This document shows positions 25,021 through 33,848 of a DNA stretch of 64,000 nucleotides, one piece after another. This DNA is from Clostridium sp. Lineage in GTDB: Bacteria > Bacillota > Clostridia > Clostridiales > Clostridiaceae. Within the stretch, counting starts at the first letter, position 1, and each line of letters starts with the position of its first letter. The position numbers and the translations under genes were made by a program. Location: positions 1-64,000 of the forward strand of contig NZ_JAJFUC010000037.1 in NCBI RefSeq assembly GCF_021372645.1, given 5' to 3'. The notes under the pieces were generated by a model. That model had not been told where the DNA came from. It did no database searches and was given only the letters and a program-made list of their open reading frames with translations.

Positions 25021-27633
25021 TTTTGATTTAATCAATAAATAAACACTATTAATAAATGCAATTATCCCAGAAAAGAACATTACAATAAGCCATTGATTAA
25101 GCGATAATGCTACTGTATGGAATACACCTTGTAAAAATGGTACATATAATACTGAACATATTAGTAATATTGATATTGTAACAGCTCCAACTAAATATGG
25201 ATTTGTAAATAATTTTATTTGGAAAATAGAATGTCTTTCTGATCTACATTCGAATACATGTATAAGCTGAGACATAACTAATGTACATAAAGCTAAAGTT
25301 CTACATGTTTCCAAATTCATTTTGTAATATCTACCTACCATAAATGATAATAAAGTACATAATCCTATTAAAGCTCCTCTAATCGCTATCTTTTCAACTA
25401 ATCCTCTTGCAAATATACTTTCCTTCTTGTCTCTTGGAGGTTGTCTCATTATATCTTGTTCTGGTGGATCAACTCCAAGTGCTATGGCTGGAAGTCCATC
25501 AGTTGCTAAATTTACAAGTAAAATTTGTATTGGACTTAATGGATTAGGTAAATAAAACATTGTTGCTAAAAACATTGTTAATACTTCTCCAAGGTTGCAA
25601 GATAACAAATATCTTATAAACTTTCTTATATTATCATATATTATTCTTCCCTCTTCCACCGCTGCAACTATAGTTGCAAAATTATCATCCATAAGAATCA
25701 TAGATGATGCTTCTTTAGTTACATCTGTACCTGAAACTCCCATTGCAATACCTATATCTGATTCTTTAATAGCAGGTGCATCATTTACGCCATCTCCTGT
25801 CATAGCAACAATGTTTCCTTTTTTCTTAAATGATCTTACAATTCTTAATTTGTGACTAGGTGAAACTCTTGCAAATACCCTTATTTTTTTTATTTTGCCT
25901 TCTAATTCTAAATCACTTATTGCTTCAATTTCCTCACCTGTCATAACTTGCTCAGAAGTATTACATATATTTAAAGATTTAGCTATTGCAAGGGCAGTGT
26001 TTTGATGATCGCCTGTTATCATAATAGGCTTTATCCCTGCAAGCTTGCATTTTAAAACTGCATCCCTAGCTTCTTCTCTAGGCGGATCTATGCTTCCTGC
26101 TATGCCTAAGAAAATTAAATTTTGTTCCAAGTTTTCGCCCTTTATTAAATTCTCTTCTTTATACGCCCCTGCTATACATCTTAGTGCCCTAGATGACATT
26201 GCTGTAATAAAATCAGATACTTGCTTTTTCTTTTGATATGTGAAAGGTTTAATTTTATTATTTTCTAATATATAATCGCATCTTTCTATTATTCTTTCTG
26301 GTGCACCTTTTACATAACAAGTTTCCTTTTCTCCATCCTTAACTATAACTGACATCATCTTTCTATTTGAGTCAAAAGGTATATCAAATACTCTAGTACT
26401 CTTTTTTATAAAATTTTCAAGATCATTAACGTCATGAAAAAACATATTTATTAATGCAGTTTCTGTTGGATCTCCATGAAGTGCTTCACTCATTTTTTTC
26501 TTAGTAAAATCATAATTACAATCATTACAATAAATAAGAGCTTTCATAAATTTTGAACAATCGCTTATTTTTTCTTTCTCAAGTTCATGAAGTCTACCAT
26601 TTATATACACTTCTTTTACAGTCATTTTATTTTGAGTTAAAGTCCCAGTCTTATCAGAACATATTACAGATGTGCATCCTAATGTCTCTACTGCTGGGAG
26701 TTTTCTTACAAGGGCATTTTTCTTAAGCATTCTCGATACTCCAAGCGCTAATGAAACTGTAACAATAGCAGCTAGCCCTTCTGGAATTGCAGCAACTGCA
26801 AGACTAACGCCAAGTAAGAACATCTCTGTTACATCATTTCCTCTTATTATTCCCATTGCAGTAACAATAGCACATATTATAATGCAGATAATTACTAAAA
26901 CTTTCCCTAATGAATCTAATCGTTTATTTAAAGGGGATTTTTCTTCCTCAATACTTTGAATTAAATCTGCTATTTTACCCATCTCAGTTTTCATGCCTAT
27001 GCAATCAATTTTAAATAAGCCTTTTCCCTTTACTACAGTGGTGCCCATAAATCCTACATTATTTTTCTTTGCCTTCTCTAACTTATGACCATTATTCTCA
27101 TTTTCTACTTTCATTTTTCTATTATTAATTTCATATTGCTTAGCATCTTTATTTACACCAACTGACTCTCCAGTTAATAAAGATTCATCAACAACTATTC
27201 CTGAACTTTCAATAAAAAATCCATCAGCTGGTATTCTGTCTCCAGCTTCTAAAATAACAATATCTCCAATTGTTAAATAAATTGAATTTATAATTTTTAT
27301 ACTAGAATCCCTTAAAACTTTACAAGTTGGAGCTGCTAGTTCCTTTAATGCCTCTAATGATTTCTCAGTTCTAAATTCTTGAACAAATCCTAATATTGCA
27401 TTAATAACAACTATTATAAGTATAGTAACCGCATCTGCTTTATCCCCAATCACCCCTGAAATTATAGTTGCTGCAATTAACACCCAAACAATAAAGTCAT
27501 TAAATTGAGATAAAAATATCTTAAATGCTGATGCTTTCTTATTGTGCTTCAATTCATTAAACCCAAAGTTATTAATTCTCTTTTCTGCTTCCTTCGTGGT
27601 GAGACCAGATGTAAATTCCTTTTCCTGTATCAC
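25018..27633 (-). CDS. P2-type Ca2+-transporting ATPase (PMR1/SERCA-like)
   Basis: This is a canonical P-type ATPase that pumps cations, most likely Ca2+, out across the membrane. All motifs are present: TGES (154-157), PEGL (284-287) in the Ca-site helix, the phosphorylation site CSDKTGTLTQ (Asp327), KGAPE, DPPRE, MITGDH and MTGDGVNDAPAI. About ten membrane segments are visible, four before and six after the catalytic loop. NLATDGLPAIALGVD near the C-terminus is typical of PMR1/SERCA types. At 871 residues it is full length. It serves as a functional contrast to the degraded relative at 14914. The upstream region holds a tandem repeat array. Confidence 0.95.
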   Translation of the reverse strand: MIQEKEFTSGLTTKEAEKRINNFGFNELKHNKKASAFKIFLSQFNDFIVWVLIAATIISGVIGDKADAVTILIIVVINAILGFVQEFRTEKSLEALKELAAPTCKVLRDSSIKIINSIYLTIGDIVILEAGDRIPADGFFIESSGIVVDESLLTGESVGVNKDAKQYEINNRKMKVENENNGHKLEKAKKNNVGFMGTTVVKGKGLFKIDCIGMKTEMGKIADLIQSIEEEKSPLNKRLDSLGKVLVIICIIICAIVTAMGIIRGNDVTEMFLLGVSLAVAAIPEGLAAIVTVSLALGVSRMLKKNALVRKLPAVETLGCTSVICSDKTGTLTQNKMTVKEVYINGRLHELEKEKISDCSKFMKALIYCNDCNYDFTKKKMSEALHGDPTETALINMFFHDVNDLENFIKKSTRVFDIPFDSNRKMMSVIVKDGEKETCYVKGAPERIIERCDYILENNKIKPFTYQKKKQVSDFITAMSSRALRCIAGAYKEENLIKGENLEQNLIFLGIAGSIDPPREEARDAVLKCKLAGIKPIMITGDHQNTALAIAKSLNICNTSEQVMTGEEIEAISDLELEGKIKKIRVFARVSPSHKLRIVRSFKKKGNIVAMTGDGVNDAPAIKESDIGIAMGVSGTDVTKEASSMILMDDNFATIVAAVEEGRIIYDNIRKFIRYLLSCNLGEVLTMFLATMFYLPNPLSPIQILLVNLATDGLPAIALGVDPPEQDIMRQPPRDKKESIFARGLVEKIAIRGALIGLCTLLSFMVGRYYKMNLETCRTLALCTLVMSQLIHVFECRSERHSIFQIKLFTNPYLVGAVTISILLICSVLYVPFLQGVFHTVALSLNQWLIVMFFSGIIAFINSVYLLIKSK

Positions 27634-27699
27634 AACTTTTTCCTCCTAAATATAGACTATATACTATATATATTTTCCTTTATAAAAGTTATGCACATT

Positions 27700-27897
27700 A
27701 AAAAAAAGTGCGTAGCACAAATATAATCTTTTTACCTTTTTAAAAAGTGCTTTAGCACAAATATAATCTTTGCACCTTTTTAAAAAAGTGCTTTAGCACA
27801 ACTAAGATCTTTTCACATTAAAAAAAAGTGCGTAGCACAAATATAATCTTTTTACCTTTTTAAAAAGTGCTTTAGCACAACTAAGATCTTTTTACAT
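27700..27897. repeat. Tandem array of five 37-41 bp units with GTGC/GCAC core
   Basis: Units start at 27700, 27741, 27781, 27820 and 27861. Each reads AAAAAAGTGC, a 3-4 base centre (GTA or TTTA), GCACAA, then ATATAATC or CTAAGATC, then TTTTTACCTTTT or similar. The units alternate between two variants. The same unit occurs in the opposite orientation at 46135-46251. There are no unique spacers, so it is not a CRISPR array. Confidence 0.9.
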
Positions 27898-27979
27898 AAA
27901 AAAAGGATTAAAAACTAAATCCACAAAAAGTACTAATAACTTTACACAATTAAAAGAAAACACAAAAAACTTTAAACGT

Positions 27980-28027
27980 ATAAAAAAGATATCTTAAAAT
28001 GACATATTACTCATTCTAAGATATCTT
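27980..28027 (-). terminator. Terminator of ppaC
   Basis: AAGATATCTTA (27986-27996) and TAAGATATCTT (28017-28027) pair perfectly, extended inside by AATGA/TCATT, and are followed on the minus strand by TTTTTTATA. It lies about 185 bp beyond the ppaC stop, on the far side of the structured repeat. Confidence 0.8.
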
Positions 28028-28040
28028 ATAATACAGATAT

Positions 28041-28203
28041 TTAATTCGACCCTTGCACTCTCAATATTCTATCTGATGTCTAGCCGTTCTAACACTCCTA
28101 TCTCTTTAGATGTGAGCTAAGAACGGCACGATCCTAGACGAGGTGCCCCTTGAGGTTATAAGTTCAACTAAATTCAGGTGGAGTATAAAAGTCCACCTGA
28201 AAA
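28041..28203 (+). repeat. Structured intergenic repeat, copy C
   Basis: Nested inverted repeats are visible: GTCTAG/CTAGAC, inside it GCCGTTCT/AGAACGGC, and then a separate hairpin TCAGGTGGA/TCCACCTGA (about 28173-28200). GTTCAACTAAATTCAG before the last hairpin matches copy B, and the front half matches copy A. It lies between ppaC and the Ca-ATPase promoter region and has no reading frame. Confidence 0.65.
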
Positions 28204-28211
28204 GTTTCACT

Positions 28212-29858
28212 TTATTTCATTGAATTAATTACATTTGTAAGTGGTGGTATTACTTGTTTCTTTCTTGATAGTACTCCAGGTAAGAATGCCATTGAATCTT
28301 TTAATTCAACATTAAATGTCTTTTCAACATAGTCATGTCTTTCACCTGCAACTAACACTTGTGAACCTTCAGTTAATATGTCAGTTAAAAGTAGCATCAC
28401 TACATCATAACCTTTGCTATCTACTTCACTTTTCATGAAACTCAACATTTCATCTTTTAATGGCATGAATCCATCAATATCCATAGTATTAACTTGAGCT
28501 ACTCCAACTTTAGCCTCTCCCATTTTAAATGGTTTGAAGTCTTGGTTAAATATTTGAGATAAACTCATTCCTTTTAAAGAAGTTCCTGCTTTAAACATTT
28601 CCTTTGCAAATTCTTCTAAACTTGAGATTCCAGCAAGTTCAGCTAATTTATTGCATACTTCCTTATCTTGATCTGTACAAGTAGGACTCTTAAATAATAA
28701 AGTATCTGAAATGATAGCTCCACATAATAGTCCTGCAACTTCTTTAGATGGAGTTATACCATGCTCAAAATAACATTTACCAACTATAGTTGAAGAACTT
28801 CCTAGTGGTTCATTTCTAAAATATATTGGATTGCTTGTTTGAATATCTGCAACCCTATGATGGTCTATGACTTCAAGAACTTCTGCTTCATCTAAACCAT
28901 CAACAGATTGACCTCTTTCATTATGATCTACTTGAATGACCTTTTTCTTATGATTTGAAATAAGATGATATCTTGAAACAGTTCCAATAACTCTTCCATC
29001 CTCATCACTTACAGGATAGCTATTATATCTGGTTTCAGCCATAGTATCCTTAATATCTTCAACTAAATCATCCTTTGAAAATGATATTAAATCATCAGTA
29101 GCCATAACATAACTTACTGGTATACTTTGAATTAATAATCTTGAAGCTGTAAAAGAATGATGTGGTGTGCTTATTATAGTAACTCCATTTTCCTTAGCTT
29201 TAGAAAGTAAATTACCTGCAATTTGATGGGAACCAGTTATTATAATTAATGAAGCTTTTATATCTATTAAAGCTTCTTGCACATCAGGTCTATCTCCTAC
29301 AATTGCAATATCACCTTCACCAGCAATTTCTTTTACGCTTTCTGGTTGCATTGCAGTAACTATAATCTTACCCTTAAATATTTTACAATCTTCATTTATG
29401 TATATACTACTAGCTGAAAGTGCATCTAATATATTTTCTATTGATGTTTTACTTTTAGCTAATATATTATTATCTAATATATCCATATATGATGATGCTA
29501 AGTTTGATATTGAAAGAATTCCTACTAATCTCTCATTTTCATCAACTACTGGTAAAGATTTAATATGATTATCTCTCATAATAATCCATGCCATCTTCAA
29601 AGAAATACTTGGTAATATTGATGCAATAGTATCGATATCTAAATCTTCCACTTTAAGTTTAACTGTTTCCAATAATCTTGGAGCAGTGACACCAAAGTAA
29701 TCTAAAATAAATTGTGTTTCCGTATTTACATTACCTAATCTTACGGGTATAGTTGGAAGATTACTAGTCTTATTTTTAAATTCAGAATAACCATATGCAG
29801 CACAAATAGAATCTGAATCAGGATTTTTATGCCCAGTTACATAAACTATATTTTCCAA
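28212..29858 (-). CDS. ppaC: Manganese-dependent inorganic pyrophosphatase with CBS and DRTGG domains
   Basis: This family II pyrophosphatase hydrolyses PPi in the cytosol. The DHH motifs are VTGHKNPDSDSICAAYG at the N-terminus, QVDHNERGQ, and EVIDHHRV, followed by the DHHA2 domain with the substrate-binding SRKKQ near the C-terminus. Between the first two motifs lie two CBS domains split by a DRTGG domain (about residues 70-310), making 548 residues against about 310 for the simple enzyme. In characterised clostridial relatives the CBS domains bind adenine nucleotides, AMP inhibiting and ATP activating. It lies alone just downstream of the flagellar operon, 75 bp after the last rod gene. Confidence 0.95.
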   Translation of the reverse strand: MENIVYVTGHKNPDSDSICAAYGYSEFKNKTSNLPTIPVRLGNVNTETQFILDYFGVTAPRLLETVKLKVEDLDIDTIASILPSISLKMAWIIMRDNHIKSLPVVDENERLVGILSISNLASSYMDILDNNILAKSKTSIENILDALSASSIYINEDCKIFKGKIIVTAMQPESVKEIAGEGDIAIVGDRPDVQEALIDIKASLIIITGSHQIAGNLLSKAKENGVTIISTPHHSFTASRLLIQSIPVSYVMATDDLISFSKDDLVEDIKDTMAETRYNSYPVSDEDGRVIGTVSRYHLISNHKKKVIQVDHNERGQSVDGLDEAEVLEVIDHHRVADIQTSNPIYFRNEPLGSSSTIVGKCYFEHGITPSKEVAGLLCGAIISDTLLFKSPTCTDQDKEVCNKLAELAGISSLEEFAKEMFKAGTSLKGMSLSQIFNQDFKPFKMGEAKVGVAQVNTMDIDGFMPLKDEMLSFMKSEVDSKGYDVVMLLLTDILTEGSQVLVAGERHDYVEKTFNVELKDSMAFLPGVLSRKKQVIPPLTNVINSMK

Positions 29859-29933
29859 AATAATTCCTCCTATGAATTTTCATTTTATAATACATACTTA
29901 TTTTACTTATAAAGTGAAACAATGTAAAGACTA

Positions 29934-30701
29934 CTACCTCATATTATTTATCATACTCCAAAGATCATCTGCTGTTGTTATTGCTTTTGAATTAAGTTGA
30001 AAAGCTCTTTGAGTTAATATAATATCTGAAAATACTTCACCAGTGTCTACATTTGATGATTCTAAAGCACCTTGTACTACATTATAATTAGTACTTAATG
30101 TTACTTGCGCATCTAAACTTGGAGTAAAACAATTGTTTCCTATGGGTAGAAATCCTTTATCACCTATAGCTGTAAAAATTGGAATACTTCCAATTCTAGC
30201 TGTTTGATCTCCAACATTCATTGTTATTCCGCCATCTTTATCTATAGATATATTATCACTTTCTAAAGCTGGATTTCCTTCTGAAGCCCCATTTTCATAT
30301 TGAATATATACTTTTGTGCCATTTGAATCTACTAAAGTTCCACTTGAATCAATCTTAAAATTACCATCTCTAGTATATACTATACTTCCATCATTTTGCG
30401 TAAGAGCAAAATATCCTTTTCCATCTATAGCTAGGTCAGTTTTTCCACCTGTTGTTAAAAGATTTCCTTGTTTATTTGTTGCATAATTTATTCCAAGTTT
30501 AACTCCAGTACCATTTATTGCTGTTTTATCTACAAGTGGAGTACCTTTTCTATCTAGTGATTCTGTTAAAAGGTCTTTAAATTCTACATCCGTACTTTTA
30601 TACCCCGTTGTTGCACTATTAACTAAGTCATTTGAAAGATAGTCAAGTTTTTCTTGATATGCACTCATACCACTTTTTGCAGTAGCAAAAATATTAAACA
30701 T
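29934..30701 (-). CDS. flgG: Flagellar basal-body rod protein, FlgG/FlgF type
   Basis: This is a distal or proximal rod component of the flagellum, exported by the type III apparatus. It has the N-terminal rod motif LDYLSNDLVNSATTGYKSTDVEF (ANNxANxxTxGxK-like), TDLAIDGKGYFAL and the conserved C-terminal NVVQGALESSNVDTGEVFSDIILTQRAFQLNSKAI in outline. At 255 residues it fits FlgG (about 260) or FlgF (about 250). It is the second of two such genes in tandem, 24 bp apart. Which of the pair is FlgF and which FlgG cannot be settled by eye. It appears to be the last flagellar gene of the long operon. Confidence 0.85.
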   Translation of the reverse strand: MFNIFATAKSGMSAYQEKLDYLSNDLVNSATTGYKSTDVEFKDLLTESLDRKGTPLVDKTAINGTGVKLGINYATNKQGNLLTTGGKTDLAIDGKGYFALTQNDGSIVYTRDGNFKIDSSGTLVDSNGTKVYIQYENGASEGNPALESDNISIDKDGGITMNVGDQTARIGSIPIFTAIGDKGFLPIGNNCFTPSLDAQVTLSTNYNVVQGALESSNVDTGEVFSDIILTQRAFQLNSKAITTADDLWSMINNMR

Positions 30702-30724
30702 AATTATTTCCTCCTCTATTTACC

Positions 30725-31495
30725 CTATACACGACCTAATTCAGTTGCAGCTTTTTGTACTGTTTCATCTTGCATCTTAACAAACTTTTGATTTGTTTCA
30801 AATTGTCTTTTTACTTCCATAAGCTTTACTAATTCTGTTGAAGGATCTACATTTGAACTCTCAAGTGTATTCTGTGCTACATTAACCTTAGCATTATAAA
30901 TAGGACTATCTAGTGTTACATAATTATCTCCCATTGGTTTTAAATTATTATAATTATTAAAATCAGCTGTTAATAATTTATGAGTTGCGCCAGTTCCTTC
31001 AATATCAATATTATTTTCTCCATCTAATGAAAATTTCATATCTCCTACATATATTGGTTCTCTTGCACCAGTAGTATTGTTTACACCTAATACTTCACAT
31101 CCATCACTTGTTATTAAATATCCTTGTTGATTAACCTTGAAATTTCCATCTCTTGTATAAACCTCTTTATTACCATTTTGAGCTACGAAAAATCCTCTTC
31201 CATCAATAGCAAAATCAGTTATATTATCTGTAGATTTAAAAGAGCCTTGAGTAAAAGTTGTTTCTACATCTCTTACCTTCACTCCTAAGTTTAAATTACC
31301 AATATCATTTCTAACATATTTATCACCTAAAAGCTTTTGTCTATTAGATATCATAACATCTTCAAAACTTTGTTTTGTCAATTCACGTTTCTTATAACCA
31401 GTATTATTTACATTTGCAATATTATTAGTAATTACGTCTTGCTCATTTTGTAATGTTATTAATCCTGAAACAGAAGTATAAAATCCTCTAATCAA
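30725..31495 (-). CDS. flgF: Flagellar basal-body rod protein, FlgF/FlgG type
   Basis: This is the first of two paralogous rod genes. It shows VITNNIANVNNTGYKKRELTKQ near the N-terminus, TDFAIDGRGFFVAQNG and VAQNTLESSNVDPSTELVKLMEVKRQFE near the C-terminus. The length is 256 residues. It begins with TTG at 31495, nine bases after AAAAGGAG. The SD and start overlap the end of the small membrane gene upstream, so translation is probably coupled. In clostridia these two genes usually follow sigD at the end of the flagellar operon. Confidence 0.85.
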   Translation of the reverse strand: MIRGFYTSVSGLITLQNEQDVITNNIANVNNTGYKKRELTKQSFEDVMISNRQKLLGDKYVRNDIGNLNLGVKVRDVETTFTQGSFKSTDNITDFAIDGRGFFVAQNGNKEVYTRDGNFKVNQQGYLITSDGCEVLGVNNTTGAREPIYVGDMKFSLDGENNIDIEGTGATHKLLTADFNNYNNLKPMGDNYVTLDSPIYNAKVNVAQNTLESSNVDPSTELVKLMEVKRQFETNQKFVKMQDETVQKAATELGRV

Positions 31496-31496
31496 T

Positions 31497-31718
31497 TTAA
31501 TCCGCTCCTTTTAAAATTGACTTACTCTCATTTTCATAAATCATGCCTAAATTCCTAGCTTTTTCCTCTATTTGGCTATCAGAAAGATTAATTGTATATT
31601 TATATCCAAGCATACATATAACCCCTAAAACTAGCCCTATTCCTATTCCAAATAAAATTTTTTTATCTATGAGAAAATATATATTTTTCTTTATTTTTTG
31701 AATAACCCCTTTACTAAT
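31497..31718 (-). CDS. Small single-pass membrane protein with no standard start codon
   Basis: A frame without stops ends at TAA 31497-31499. It encodes a Lys-rich stretch, a membrane helix FGIGIGLVLGVICMLGY, then a short tail containing LSDSQIEEKARNLGM. The frame opens after a stop at 31733. The first ATG is inside the membrane helix (31613). The only candidates with the full helix are ATT or ATA codons, for example ATT at 31718 seven bases after AAGGGGG, inside the end of the gene upstream. The start is therefore uncertain. The helix-plus-tail form and the position between the 31691 gene and flgF argue that it is a real gene. Confidence 0.5.
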   Translation of the reverse strand: MSKGVIQKIKKNIYFLIDKKILFGIGIGLVLGVICMLGYKYTINLSDSQIEEKARNLGMIYENESKSILKGAD

Positions 31719-32275
31719 AATACTTCCCCCTTACTCACAGATAATTCATGACATATTTGTTCTTCTGTTAATCCTTCTTTTAAAAGTTTTTTAATTTTTT
31801 GAGTTTTACTGCTATCTACATTTTCTGAAAAATCAATTTCAGATATTATTCCATCTGCTATATCTGAATCAACAAACAAAGTTTTGTCTATTTCCTCCAT
31901 GATCTTATCTACTTGGTTAAGCTCTTCTACTTTTTGATTATTAACTTTATTATATTCATTATTTATATTACTATCTATATCATTTTCTAAACCCTCTTTA
32001 TTTTCGTACATTTCTTTATCATTCTTGAGTTTATTTAGATTCTTTCTTATATCTACAATTTCTTCTTGCAATTCTGTTAAACTTTCAGCTATATCTCTTC
32101 TTAAAATCCCAATTTCCATTTTATAATCGTTTAGCTCTTCTTTATTATCTTGCAATACACTTTGAAAAGATATATTTAAAATATCCTCTTCTCTTTCAAT
32201 TTCATTTTCTTCTTTCATAGCATGATAATTATAAATTATTAAAACAAGACCTATTGTTATTAATATTAATGGCAT
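31691..32275 (-). CDS. Membrane-anchored coiled-coil protein of the flagellar operon (DUF6115-like)
   Basis: I do not recognise a named gene. The roughly 194-residue protein has an N-terminal membrane helix (PLILITIGLVLIIYNYH), a long acidic coiled coil (about 30-140), and a C-terminal helix-turn-helix-like segment KKLLKEGLTEEQICHELSVS ending VKGLFKK. The ATG at 32275 has GAGGTG upstream. Similar proteins follow sigD in other clostridial flagellar operons. Their role is not known to me. The upstream gap 32288-32404 has a CAGTTAAC-type repeat. Confidence 0.7.
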   Translation of the reverse strand: MPLILITIGLVLIIYNYHAMKEENEIEREEDILNISFQSVLQDNKEELNDYKMEIGILRRDIAESLTELQEEIVDIRKNLNKLKNDKEMYENKEGLENDIDSNINNEYNKVNNQKVEELNQVDKIMEEIDKTLFVDSDIADGIISEIDFSENVDSSKTQKIKKLLKEGLTEEQICHELSVSKGEVLLVKGLFKK

Positions 32276-32286
32276 AAAACACCTCA

Positions 32287-32403
32287 ATTCAGTTAACAGT
32301 TAAGGAACAACTGTAAGTTGGTTTTCTTTCATTTGGTTAGTTGAACTTTCTCTTTGTGCTTTCTCCTTAATTGTACATTGTAAATTTTTAACTGTACATT
32401 GGT
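32287..32403. repeat. CAGTTAAC-type intergenic repeat, partial
   Basis: The left end reads CAGTTAACAGTTAAGGAAC (32288-32306), as in the elements at 43372 and 48075. The inside, and the right end with TTAACTGTACATTGG, are more diverged. Confidence 0.4.
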
Positions 32404-32404
32404 A

Positions 32405-33133
32405 TTAATTTATGTAATGCAATTTTTTCATACATTCTCTTAAATTACTAATGGATCTACTATGTAATTGGCAAACTCTAGATTCAGAAACACTTAATAC
32501 TGTTCCTATTTCCTTTAATGTTAAGCCTTCGTAATAATAAAGATTTAATATAGTTCTATCCTTTTCCTTAAGCAAATTTATTGCTTGTGTTAAAATCTCT
32601 AATTGCTCCTTATCTTGAAGATAAGCATCAGGACTCGGACTATTTTTATCTTCTATAATGCCAATAAGATTTATATCTTCATCGTCTGAAAAAATAACAT
32701 TTTCTAAAGATACCATTGAAATATAGTTTATATAATTTTCAATTTCTGCTACTTTACTTAAAGAAATCTCTAAATGTTTTGCTATTTCATCATTTGTAGG
32801 TTCTCTTAATAACTTCATTTGTAAATCATCAATAGCTTTATTGTATTTATTTAATTTATCCATAGCACCTTTAGATATTGGTCTATTTTTTCTTAATTCA
32901 TCTATCATTGAACCTTTAATTCTTATAGATGCATAAGATGAAAATTTCATTCCCTTGGTATTGTCAAACTTATTTATTGCATCCATAAGTCCGATAAAGC
33001 CATAACTCACTAAATCCTCATACTCCATGTATTTGTTTTTTCCAAACATGACTCTAGAGGCAATATACTTTACTAATGGAATATATTCTTGTATTATTTG
33101 TTCTTTTTTATCCACATCATTTACAGCGTGCAT
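32405..33133 (-). CDS. sigD: RNA polymerase sigma factor for flagellar genes (sigma-28/SigD, FliA type)
   Basis: Sigma-28 directs late flagellar and flagellin promoters. The 242-residue protein has region 2 (MEYEDLVSYGFIGLMDAINKF, MKFSSYASIRIKGSMIDELRK), region 3 with PTNDEIAKHLEISLSKVAEI, and region 4 (LKEKDRTILNLYYYEGLTLKEIG, VLSVSESRVCQLHSRSI). The Gly-Ser-Met-Ile-Asp-Glu-Leu-Arg run is diagnostic of the FliA/WhiG class. AGGGGG precedes the ATG. A matching sigma-28 promoter is visible at 54750 in front of yjfB and flagellin. No flgM is in the window. Confidence 0.94.
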   Translation of the reverse strand: MHAVNDVDKKEQIIQEYIPLVKYIASRVMFGKNKYMEYEDLVSYGFIGLMDAINKFDNTKGMKFSSYASIRIKGSMIDELRKNRPISKGAMDKLNKYNKAIDDLQMKLLREPTNDEIAKHLEISLSKVAEIENYINYISMVSLENVIFSDDEDINLIGIIEDKNSPSPDAYLQDKEQLEILTQAINLLKEKDRTILNLYYYEGLTLKEIGTVLSVSESRVCQLHSRSISNLRECMKKLHYIN

Positions 33134-33194
33134 ATTATCCCCCTGACTTTTTCTATATCATTAGTTAATATCCCCTACATCCATGTTTTTTAAT

Positions 33195-33836
33195 TTATAA
33201 CTTAGCTCTTTGTTTTCTCACTAGTTCAAAAAGTCCTTGAATTATAATATCAGTTTGAACTGGTGTAATATCTAAAAATTTTAAACCATACAATTTTTCT
33301 TTATTTTCTGTACTTTCAATTCTCACAATATTGCACTTTAATTCAATTTCATGTCCTTTTATTTTTATCTTAATTAAAAGTAAATCCTCTTTTTTTATCT
33401 CATCGTTTACTTTAATTTTTAATCCCCCACCACTTAAATCTATCATATATGCTTCTTTATAAGATATACTATCGAATTCTTTTTTATCTATATCAGTAAT
33501 TATTTTATAATTTATAGTATCAAATAAACTTACTCTAAAAAAATTTCTTCTTTGTATTTTTTTTATGTCAAAAGGTTTTGATATCTTATAATATATTATA
33601 TTTCCTTCTTTCCCCCTTGAAATTACCTTAGAATAAAATTTAAAACATCTTCCATCATCTAAAAAAGAATTCATTTCAATTTTCTCATTTATATGTACCA
33701 TTAGATATTCACCATCATTAACTGGCAAATTTATTCTTAAAAAATCATCTTGTACATCTATAATTAAGGCTTTATATATTTTTTCCCCTGTCACTACTTC
33801 TATTTTGTCATTAACTTTTAAGTTAATATCATCCAC
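33195..33836 (-). CDS. PilZ-domain flagellar brake protein (YcgR type)
   Basis: This is a c-di-GMP receptor expected to slow or stop the flagellar motor. An N-terminal YcgR-type domain (about 1-95) precedes a C-terminal PilZ domain. Both PilZ ligand motifs are present: RxxxR in QRRNFFRVSL and DxSxxG in DLSGGGLKI. The 213-residue length is normal for YcgR/DgrA in Firmicutes. It lies between flhG and sigD. A c-di-GMP riboswitch lies upstream of the same operon, so the nucleotide may act both on synthesis and on function. Confidence 0.88.
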   Translation of the reverse strand: MDDINLKVNDKIEVVTGEKIYKALIIDVQDDFLRINLPVNDGEYLMVHINEKIEMNSFLDDGRCFKFYSKVISRGKEGNIIYYKISKPFDIKKIQRRNFFRVSLFDTINYKIITDIDKKEFDSISYKEAYMIDLSGGGLKIKVNDEIKKEDLLLIKIKIKGHEIELKCNIVRIESTENKEKLYGLKFLDITPVQTDIIIQGLFELVRKQRAKL

Positions 33837-33848
33837 CTTAAAATCCCC

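Noticed and set aside
27700-27897. Possible CRISPR array
   Set aside because: Units are adjacent and nearly identical throughout, with no unique spacers and no cas genes nearby.
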